A stretch of DNA of 14,563 nt from an uncultured Verrucomicrobiae bacterium. GTDB lineage: Bacteria > Verrucomicrobiota > Verrucomicrobiia > Verrucomicrobiales > Akkermansiaceae. The DNA lies in contig CALGOH010000198.1 in NCBI GenBank assembly GCA_937957985.1, positions 1 through 14,563 on the forward strand, given 5' to 3'. Each line of letters begins with the position of its first letter. Positions within the stretch are counted from its first letter, which is position 1. Under the pieces are notes generated by a model. The model worked only from the letters and a program-made list of their open reading frames with translations, ran no database searches and was not told the origin of the DNA. A program made the translations under genes and the position numbers. This document shows, piece by piece, positions 7,497 to 13,630 of this stretch.

Positions 7497-8052
7497 GAAG
7501 GACGGCATCAGCCGTCGCGAGGTCCTCTCCGGCGGACTGCGAGGACTCGGCCTGCTCGGGATCGGCACCGCCACCGGCGCGCTGGCGACACGCGACAGGA
7601 GCGACGACGAGGTCTGGCAGATCGACCCCGACGCCTGCATCCAGTGCGGACTGTGCGCCACCGAGTGCGTGCTCGAGATCTCCGCGGTGAAGACGGTGCA
7701 CTCGCACGGGATGTGCGGGTACTGCGAGCTCTGCACCGGCTACTTCGAGCCCGACCCGGTGAATCTCGACGAGGGTGCCGAGAACCAGCTCTGCCCGACC
7801 GGCGCGATCGAGCGGACCTACGTCGAGCATCCCTACTACGAATACCGTATCATCCCCGACCTCTGCGTCGGCTGCGGCAAATGCGTGAAGGGCTGCAACA
7901 TGTTCGGCAACGGCTCGCTCTACCTGCAGGTCAATCCCGACCGCTGTGTCGACTGCAACCGCTGCGCCATCGCCAGCGCCTGCCCCGCCGAGGCCTTCCG
8001 GCTCGTCCCGCGTCCGACCCCCTATCTGCTGCGAGGAAAGGAGGGGACGTGA
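7489..8052 (+). CDS. Tat-exported ferredoxin-like protein with ligands for four [4Fe-4S] clusters
   Basis: The product has 187 aa. A twin-arginine signal (SRREVLSGG, residues 8-16) and hydrophobic core (to about 33) indicate export of a prefolded cofactor protein. Sixteen cysteines follow, enough for four [4Fe-4S] clusters: C50-x2-C53-x2-C56-x3-C60, then C76-x2-C79-x2-C82 with C102-P, then C126-x2-C129-x2-C132-x3-C136, then C153-x2-C156-x2-C159-x5-C165-P. This is the pattern of electron-transfer subunits such as NapG, NrfC and DmsB, which relay electrons between a membrane partner and a periplasmic enzyme; the CGYCELC/CPTG block is most like NapG-type proteins. No molybdopterin enzyme is encoded in the window, so the final acceptor is unknown. 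The gene overlaps its neighbours by 8 bp (upstream) and 4 bp (downstream). Pairing with the NapH/NosR-like gene immediately after it strongly suggests a NapGH-like module. Confidence 0.93.
   Translation: MAEKDGISRREVLSGGLRGLGLLGIGTATGALATRDRSDDEVWQIDPDACIQCGLCATECVLEISAVKTVHSHGMCGYCELCTGYFEPDPVNLDEGAENQLCPTGAIERTYVEHPYYEYRIIPDLCVGCGKCVKGCNMFGNGSLYLQVNPDRCVDCNRCAIASACPAEAFRLVPRPTPYLLRGKEGT
8037..8044 (+). promoter_or_regulatory. Ribosome binding site fixing a GTG start
   Basis: AAAGGAGG lies 4 nt before GTG 8049, which itself overlaps the ferredoxin stop (GTGA). It is decisive for the start of the NapH/NosR-like gene: without it one would be tempted to start after the repeat-derived segment, but there is no convincing start codon there. 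Confidence 0.72.
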
Positions 8053-9521
8053 GTCCGCAGCACCGAATCACCCGACGCACCCGCCGCAGCGCGCTTCGGT
8101 CGAAAAGTCCAAGGTCGGAATGTCTGAAAGTCCGAACTGCGGAGCGGCAGAAGAGGCCGAAAGCGTCCGAATCGAGAGACCTTCGACCTTCGACCTTCCG
8201 ACCTTCGACGCCCGAAGGGCCTGCCACGGCGATCTGGCTTCTCGTCCTCCTCGCGCTCGCCCTCCCCGCCCTCGGCATCGAGCGCTTCCCGCCACCGGAC
8301 TTCAGCGGCGGGCATGAGATCCCGGAAACCGTGGTCCCGGCCTCGCAGGCCCGCACTCAGGCGTGGCTGGATGTCGCGATGCTCGCGCTTGGCCTCGGCC
8401 TCGCCTCGTGGATCTCGCTCCGGCTGCGCTCGCGCAAGGGGCTCGTGATCCTGTCGATCGCCGCCCTCGCCTACTTCGGCTTCTGGCGCCGGGGCTGCGT
8501 GTGCGCGATCGGCTCGGTGCAGAACGTCGCCCTCGGTCTCGCCGACCCCGGCTACGCGGTGCCACTGGCGGTGATCGCATTCTTCAGCCTGCCCTTGATC
8601 GTCGCTCTGATGTGGGGACGCGGCTTCTGCGCCGGCGTCTGCCCCCACGGAGCGATTCAGGAGCTGGTGCTGATCAAGCCGCTCAAGGTTCCCCACTGGC
8701 TGGACCAGCCGCTGCGCCTGCTTCCGTGGATCTATCTCTCGCTCGCGCTCCTGCTGGCAACGACGGGCGGGCTTTTCATCATCTGCAAGTATGACCCTTT
8801 CGTCGGCATCTTCCGCATGGGCGGTCCGCGGGGGATGTTGCTGCTCGGCGGGGGCCTGCTGGTGCTGTCGATGTTCGTCGGCCGCCCCTACTGCCGCTGG
8901 CTGTGTCCTTTCGGTGCGCTGCTCGGGCTGCTGTCGCGGGTCTCGCGCTTCCGGCCGTCGGTCACGCCCGACCACTGCTCGCGCTGTCGCCTGTGTGAAA
9001 GCGCCTGCCCCTACGGCGCGATCCACACGCCGACCACCGACGATTCGTCCCGCGACGCCGACGCCCGCCCACGGCCCCTGGCGCTCGTCGTGCTGATCCC
9101 GCTGGCCGCGTTGCTCTTCGGCTGGCTGGGCGGAAAGGTCGGACTCGCGAGCGTGGCGTGGCATCCGACCGGCGAGCTCGCCTCCCAGGTCGCCATGGCC
9201 GAAGCCGGCACGTTGCCGGAACCCGCACCCGACGAGATCACCGCCTGGCGCCAGGCCGGGGCCGACCGCGCCGCGCTCTCTACGGCGATTGCCGTACTTG
9301 AGCGGCGATCGCTTTTCCTCGGTCGCCTCTTCGGCGCCGGGTTCGGCGTGGCGGCCGCGCTGCATCTGGTGCGCGTCCGCTTCCCGCGGGCGACCGCCGA
9401 CTACGTCACCGACCCGGCCGACTGCGTATCCTGCGCCCGCTGCTTCACCGCCTGCCCGTACGAGCGCCTCCGGCGCGGCGAGACCGTCCAACTTCCGGTG
9501 GAAGGAGGCGGCCGTGCCTGA
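8049..9521 (+). CDS. NapH/NosR-like polytopic 4Fe-4S membrane protein with repeat-derived N-terminus
   Basis: The product has 490 aa and starts at GTG 8049. Eight membrane helices are predicted, at about residues 61-77, 104-124, 130-147, 174-192, 218-244, 258-278, 342-362 and 425-445. Signature motifs of the NapH/NosR/CcoG group are C194-x3-C198-P-H-G and C282-x3-C286-P-F-G. Two ferredoxin sites follow: C310-x2-C313-x2-C316-x3-C320-P, and C459-x2-C462-x2-C465-x3-C469-P at the C-terminus. By the positive-inside rule these four motifs face the cytoplasm, while C150-V-C152 and C246 face outward, a possible outer-face cluster site. Family members pass electrons between quinol or cytoplasmic donors and periplasmic Fe-S proteins, which fits the adjacent exported ferredoxin. 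Residues about 16-55 are encoded by an interspersed repeat, basic and unlike the rest, so probably a dispensable cytoplasmic extension. Overlaps are 4 bp upstream and 8 bp downstream. Whether quinones are involved cannot be told. Confidence 0.92.
   Translation: MSPQHRITRRTRRSALRSKSPRSECLKVRTAERQKRPKASESRDLRPSTFRPSTPEGPATAIWLLVLLALALPALGIERFPPPDFSGGHEIPETVVPASQARTQAWLDVAMLALGLGLASWISLRLRSRKGLVILSIAALAYFGFWRRGCVCAIGSVQNVALGLADPGYAVPLAVIAFFSLPLIVALMWGRGFCAGVCPHGAIQELVLIKPLKVPHWLDQPLRLLPWIYLSLALLLATTGGLFIICKYDPFVGIFRMGGPRGMLLLGGGLLVLSMFVGRPYCRWLCPFGALLGLLSRVSRFRPSVTPDHCSRCRLCESACPYGAIHTPTTDDSSRDADARPRPLALVVLIPLAALLFGWLGGKVGLASVAWHPTGELASQVAMAEAGTLPEPAPDEITAWRQAGADRAALSTAIAVLERRSLFLGRLFGAGFGVAAALHLVRVRFPRATADYVTDPADCVSCARCFTACPYERLRRGETVQLPVEGGGRA
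8101..8215 (+). repeat. Interspersed short-repeat element inside a coding sequence
   Basis: The base pattern changes abruptly here: short purine-rich words of the type GAAAGTCC/GGTCGAA recur (8101-8136, 8159-8171), then a tandem CTTCGAC block at 8181-8187, 8188-8194, 8195-8202 (one inserted C) and 8203-8209. The two ends are inverted: 8107-8120 and 8196-8209 pair at 13 of 14 positions, including the perfect 10-mer AAGGTCGGAA/TTCCGACCTT. The RNA or single-stranded DNA could form a long hairpin. Sequences of this appearance, and their Arg/Ser/Pro-rich translations, are familiar to me from intergenic regions of verrucomicrobial genomes; that is memory, not a search. The frame stays open through it. 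Confidence 0.75.
9502..9508 (+). promoter_or_regulatory. Ribosome binding site fixing the second propeller's GTG start
   Basis: AAGGAGG lies 5 nt before GTG 9514, within the last codons of the NapH/NosR-like gene. It selects GTG 9514 over an earlier in-frame start at 9289 that would run about 225 bp inside the upstream gene. Confidence 0.72.
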
Positions 9522-11253
9522 CGAACCCAGCAGCCTGCTCGTCGCGACCCGTCGCGTCGCGATCGTCGCCGGGTTCTTCTGCGCGGTGCTCGGCGGCCTG
9601 CTGTGGTTAAACAGCACCCGGCTCCAGCGCGACGATGAAAGGTTCCGGTTGGTCGAGGCCGAGCAACTGACCCCGCTGAAGGAACAACTGCGCGAGGATC
9701 CGACCAACGCCGAGCTCAAGCAGCGGATCCGCGAGCTCGACCAACAACTGCGATTGGATTACTTCCGGCGGGAAAGCCTCGCCGCGCGCGGCGGCTACGT
9801 GTTGCTCGGCGGTGCGGTGTTCTTCATCGCCGCCCTCCATCTCGGGCGCCACCTGCGCGGCGCCCGCGAGCCCATGCTTTCGGCGAAGCCGGAGGACCGC
9901 CGCAAATCCGCTGCCCTCGCCGGCAGCGCGGTCGGCGGCACGCTCGCCGTGATCATCGGCATGACCGCCGCCATGGTCGGCGGCCGCACCCGCCAGTGGC
10001 TGCCACCGGTGGTCGATGAGGTCGTGCCGACTCCCGAGGTGGAGTCTTGGTGGCCGGAGCCCGAAATCTGGGCCGCGAACTGGCCGCGCTTCCGCGGGCC
10101 CGAGGGCAGCGGCGTGGTCGAAATGCCCGGAGTACCGGATGGCTGGGACGGCGAGAGCGAAGAGAACGTGCTTTGGAAGACCGCGATCCCGCTGCCCGGC
10201 GAAAACTCGCCGCTGGTGTGGGACGGGATGATCTTTCTAACAGGCGCCACGGAGGACGAACGAGCGATCTACGGCATCGACGCCGCCAGCGGCGAAATCC
10301 GATGGACCGCCCCGGTGAGCACCCCGCAGGGCAGTCGCGGCGATCCGCCGGAGGTGATGGAGGAAACCGGCTTCGCCGCGCCGACCGCCGTCACCGACGG
10401 ACGCCGCGTCGTCGCGATGTTCGCCAACGGGGAGATCGGCGCGGTCACGACCGACGGCAGCCCGCTCTGGGCGCGCCACCTCGGCGTGGCCAAGAACCCC
10501 TACGGCCACGCCACCTCTCTGGCGATGTGGCGGAACCTCGTCATCGTCGTTTACGACCGCGGCCGCGCCGAGGACGGCTTGTCGCGCATCCTCGCGCTCG
10601 ACGCCGCCACCGGCGAAACCCGCTGGTCCACCGATCGCCCGGTGCCCGCCTCGTGGGTTTCGCCGATGGTGATCGAGCACGACGGCCAGCCGCAGATCCT
10701 CACCGCCGCCAACCCGTGGATCATCGCCTACGACCCGGCCGACGGCTCCGAGCTGTGGAAGGTCGAGGCGATGTCCGGCGATGTCGCGCCCTCGCCTGCA
10801 TACCGCGACGGTGTCGCCTACTTCGCCAGCGATGGCTCGTGCCTGGTCGCGATCGGCGTCGATGGTCGCGGCGATGTTTCCAACAGCCACGTCCTGTGGA
10901 AGCGCGACGAGGACGACTATCCCGACATCTGCAGCCTGCTGTGCGACGGGGAAAGGATCTACACGCTCGTCTTCGGCCGGCTCTTCGCCTACGACGCGAA
11001 GACCGGCGAAGCGCTCTGGGAACACGACCTAGAGGACGATTTCCAGGCCTCGCCCTGCCTCGTCAACGGCCGGCTCTGGCTGCTGACGATGGAGGGCGAG
11101 ATGATCATCGGCGAAGCGGATGCCGAGGGCTTCCGCGAAGTCGCACGCCACCCGCTGGGCGAGGAAATCGGCGCCTCGCCAGCCTTCGCGCCGGGGCGGG
11201 TCTATCTGCGGGGACGGGAACACCTTTACGCGATCGGCAGCGATGAAGACTGA
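9514..11253 (+). CDS. Membrane PQQ-like beta-propeller protein with N-terminal coiled-coil hairpin
   Basis: The product has 579 aa. TM1 (about residues 13-33) is followed by a highly charged helical segment (about 35-88) with heptad-like spacing, probably a coiled coil. TM2 (about 92-108) and, after a basic loop, TM3 (about 134-153) come next. The positive-inside rule places the coiled coil and the C-terminal domain outside the cytoplasm. The propeller begins with WPRFRGPEGSGV at residues 190-201, the same type of opening motif as in the first propeller gene (4815-6221), so the two look like distant paralogues. Blade signatures include DAASGEIRW, TTDGSPLW, DAATGETRW, DPADGSELW and DAKTGEALW. 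No quinoprotein active-site residues are obvious. Function is probably scaffolding or docking of the exported Fe-S proteins next to the NapH/NosR-like protein (inference). It overlaps the upstream gene by 8 bp and the NuoE-NuoF gene by 11 bp. Confidence 0.88.
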   Translation: MPDEPSSLLVATRRVAIVAGFFCAVLGGLLWLNSTRLQRDDERFRLVEAEQLTPLKEQLREDPTNAELKQRIRELDQQLRLDYFRRESLAARGGYVLLGGAVFFIAALHLGRHLRGAREPMLSAKPEDRRKSAALAGSAVGGTLAVIIGMTAAMVGGRTRQWLPPVVDEVVPTPEVESWWPEPEIWAANWPRFRGPEGSGVVEMPGVPDGWDGESEENVLWKTAIPLPGENSPLVWDGMIFLTGATEDERAIYGIDAASGEIRWTAPVSTPQGSRGDPPEVMEETGFAAPTAVTDGRRVVAMFANGEIGAVTTDGSPLWARHLGVAKNPYGHATSLAMWRNLVIVVYDRGRAEDGLSRILALDAATGETRWSTDRPVPASWVSPMVIEHDGQPQILTAANPWIIAYDPADGSELWKVEAMSGDVAPSPAYRDGVAYFASDGSCLVAIGVDGRGDVSNSHVLWKRDEDDYPDICSLLCDGERIYTLVFGRLFAYDAKTGEALWEHDLEDDFQASPCLVNGRLWLLTMEGEMIIGEADAEGFREVARHPLGEEIGASPAFAPGRVYLRGREHLYAIGSDED

Positions 11254-13594
11254 GCTCGATCTCGATTACGTGGATGAGGTCGTCGGACGTCTCGGCGGCG
11301 GCCACGATCAGGCGCTGCCCATCCTCCAGGAGCTGCAGAGCCACTACCGCTACCTGCCCGAGCCGGCGCTCGAACGCGTCTGCCAGCTCACCGAGATCGA
11401 CGCCGCCACGCTGGCCGGCGTTTCCACCTTCTACGGGCAGTTCCGCCCCCGGCCGAGGGGCCGGCACCACCTGCGCGTGTGCAACGGCACCGCCTGGCAC
11501 ACCCGCGGCGCCGAAATCGTCCACGAGGTCCTCGCCGATCACCTCGGGCTCGGCCCCGGCGAGGACACCGATGCCGAGCAGCAGTTCACGCTGGAGAAAG
11601 TCTTCTGCGTCGGCTGCTGCACCCTGGCCCCGGTCGTCCAGATCGACGACCGGACGCACGGCCAGATCACCCGCGAGGGCGCACCGAAGCTGGTCGAGGA
11701 TTTCCTCCGGGAGCAGAAACGCCGCCGCCGGCGTCGGCCGTCGCGACCGGTGCCAATCCCCGCCCAGCCGCAGGGGGAAGTCCGCCTGTGCCTCGATTCC
11801 TGCTGCATCGCCCGCGGATGCGGAGACACCCGCCAGGCGCTGCAGGACGCCATCCGCCGCCGCCACCTGCCGGTCACCATCAAGCGCGTCGGCTGCGTCG
11901 TCATGTGCGACCGCACGCCCATGGTCGAGCTGGCCCTCCCGGAAAAGCCCATCCTCCAGCTTTCCGGCCTCACGCCCCGGCAGGTCGAGCCGACCCTGCT
12001 TCGCCACTTCCGGCCCCAGGGGCTGTGGCCGCGCCTCCGCCACGGCGCCGCCCTCGCGCTCGACCGGCTCACCGGCGGCACGGTCGAACCCGCCGAACCG
12101 GAACTCGAACCGCCGCCCCCCGTCGCGTCGTTCTTCGGTCGCCAGACGCACATCGCCACCGAGCACTACGGACGGCTCGATCCGCTCGATCTCGACGACT
12201 ACCTCGCCCACGGCGGCTTCGCCGGGCTGGAGAAATGCCTCGGGGGGATGGCCCCGGAAGAGGTCGTCGACGAGGTCGAAAAGAGCGGCCTGCGCGGACG
12301 CGGCGGGGCCGGCTTTCCCACCGCGCGCAAGTGGCGGGTCGTCAGCGAAAGCGTCGCCGACCACTGCTACGTCATCTGCAACGGCGACGAGGGCGACCCC
12401 GGGGCCTTCATGGACCGGATGCTGATGGAGTCCTTTCCCTTCCGCATCATCGAGGGCATGGCGATCGCCGCCTACGCGGTCGGCGCCGACCACGGCTGGT
12501 TCTACGTCCGCGCCGAGTACCCCGCGGCCATCGAGCGCCTCAAGGAAGCCCTGCGGATCTGCCGCGAGCGCGGCTACCTCGGGGACGACCTGTTAGGCTC
12601 CGGCATCACGCTCGACCTCGAGGTCTTCGAGGGCGCGGGCGCCTTCGTCTGCGGCGAGGAAACGGCGATGCTCGAGTCGATGGAAGGCCGCCGCGGCATC
12701 CCCCGCCTCAAGCCGCCCTTCCCCGCCGAACAGGGCCTGCACGGCAAGCCGACGCTGATCAACAACGTCGAGACCTACGCCAACCTGCCGTGGATCCTGC
12801 GCCACGGCGCACGCGCCTTTTCGATCATCGGCACCGAGAAAAGCAAGGGCACGAAAGTCTTCGCGCTGGCCGGAAAGGTCGCCCGCGGCGGGCTGATCGA
12901 GGTGCCGATGGGCCTGACCATCCGCGAGATCGTCGAGGACATCGGCGGCGGCACCCCCGACGGCTCGCCCTTCAAGGCCGTCCTCATCGGCGGCCCCTCC
13001 GGCGGCTGCGTGCCGGCCGCCCTCGCCGACACGCCCATCGACTACGAGTCGCTGGACAAAGTCGGCGCGATCATGGGCTCGGGCGGGCTGGTCGTGCTCG
13101 ACCGGCGCGACTGCATGGTCTCGATCGCCCGCTATTTCCTCGAGTTCTGCCAGTGCGAGTCCTGCGGCAAGTGCACCTTCTGCCGCGTCGGCACCCGCCG
13201 CATGCTCGACATCCTCGACCGGCTCGTCGCCGGAAAGGGCAGGCGCAAGGATCTCGACGAACTACTGGAACTCTCGGAGATGGTGAAGCGCGCCTCGCTC
13301 TGCGGCCTCGGCAGGACCGCACCGAACCCGGTGCTCACCGCGCTGCGGCATTTCCGCGACGAGTTCGAGGCCCACCTCGAGGGCCGCTGCCCCGCCGGCA
13401 AGTGCCGCGGGCTCATACGCTACGCCGTCACCGACGGCTGCATCGGCTGCACCCTCTGCGCCCAGCGCTGCCCGGCCGACGCCATCCCCGCCACCCCCTA
13501 CCAACGCCACACCATCGACGACACCCTCTGCACCCGCTGCAACGCCTGCCTTGAGGCGTGTCCGGAGGATGCGATCGTGGTGGCGAGCCCATAG
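11243..13594 (+). CDS. NuoE-NuoF fusion: NAD(H)-binding flavin/Fe-S subunit with 2x[4Fe-4S] tail
   Basis: The product has 783 aa. The NuoE-like thioredoxin-fold domain (residues 1-155) has C80, C122, C125 and C126, but W85 where C-x4-C is expected. An Arg-rich/Pro-rich linker (about 158-178) leads to a second thioredoxin-like [2Fe-2S] domain with a full set: C183-x4-C188 and C218-x3-C222. The NuoF core follows: NADH/FMN motifs RGRGGAGFP from residue 351 and NGDEGDPGAF near 380, then the VCGEETAML block. Its N3-type [4Fe-4S] ligands are C641-x2-C644-x2-C647 and C687. Two ferredoxin motifs close the protein (CIGCTLCAQRCP, CTRCNACLEACP). Domain order matches HydC plus HydB of bifurcating hydrogenases and StnC plus StnB, but fused. 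It should exchange electrons between NAD(H) and ferredoxin-like clusters in the cytoplasm. ATG 11243 overlaps the upstream gene by 11 bp and lacks a Shine-Dalgarno, so coupling is likely. A formate-dehydrogenase or hydrogenase partner could lie downstream. Confidence 0.95.
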   Translation: MKTELDLDYVDEVVGRLGGGHDQALPILQELQSHYRYLPEPALERVCQLTEIDAATLAGVSTFYGQFRPRPRGRHHLRVCNGTAWHTRGAEIVHEVLADHLGLGPGEDTDAEQQFTLEKVFCVGCCTLAPVVQIDDRTHGQITREGAPKLVEDFLREQKRRRRRRPSRPVPIPAQPQGEVRLCLDSCCIARGCGDTRQALQDAIRRRHLPVTIKRVGCVVMCDRTPMVELALPEKPILQLSGLTPRQVEPTLLRHFRPQGLWPRLRHGAALALDRLTGGTVEPAEPELEPPPPVASFFGRQTHIATEHYGRLDPLDLDDYLAHGGFAGLEKCLGGMAPEEVVDEVEKSGLRGRGGAGFPTARKWRVVSESVADHCYVICNGDEGDPGAFMDRMLMESFPFRIIEGMAIAAYAVGADHGWFYVRAEYPAAIERLKEALRICRERGYLGDDLLGSGITLDLEVFEGAGAFVCGEETAMLESMEGRRGIPRLKPPFPAEQGLHGKPTLINNVETYANLPWILRHGARAFSIIGTEKSKGTKVFALAGKVARGGLIEVPMGLTIREIVEDIGGGTPDGSPFKAVLIGGPSGGCVPAALADTPIDYESLDKVGAIMGSGGLVVLDRRDCMVSIARYFLEFCQCESCGKCTFCRVGTRRMLDILDRLVAGKGRRKDLDELLELSEMVKRASLCGLGRTAPNPVLTALRHFRDEFEAHLEGRCPAGKCRGLIRYAVTDGCIGCTLCAQRCPADAIPATPYQRHTIDDTLCTRCNACLEACPEDAIVVASP

Positions 13595-13627
13595 ACCATA
13601 GGTCCTACAGGACCCATAAGACCTATT
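13591..13627 (+). repeat. Short intergenic inverted repeat (AGGTCCTA type)
   Basis: Immediately at the stop of the NuoE-NuoF gene, GGTCCT (13601-13606) and AGGACC (13609-13614) form a near-perfect palindrome. ATAGGT (13598-13603) is inverted again as ACCTAT (13621-13626). The AT-richer composition contrasts with the flanking genes. It resembles a small repeat family with alternating AGGTCC/GGACCT words that I associate with verrucomicrobial intergenic DNA. It fills nearly the whole 36-bp gap before the next start and supplies no Shine-Dalgarno. With so short a stem and no T-run it does not look like a terminator. Confidence 0.65.
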
Positions 13628-13630
13628 CCC

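Noticed and set aside
8101..8215. Direct repeats considered as a CRISPR array
   Set aside because: Units are only 7-8 bp, without spacers of constant length, and the block is translated in frame; it is an interspersed repeat element.
8022..9719. Minus-strand open frame of 565 codons across the NapH/NosR-like gene
   Set aside because: Charged low-complexity translation without domains, antisense to a gene with clear Fe-S and membrane motifs.
11479..13554. Long alternative plus-strand frame inside the NuoE-NuoF fusion
   Set aside because: Arg/Pro/His-rich off-frame translation; the NuoE/NuoF motifs all lie in the other frame.
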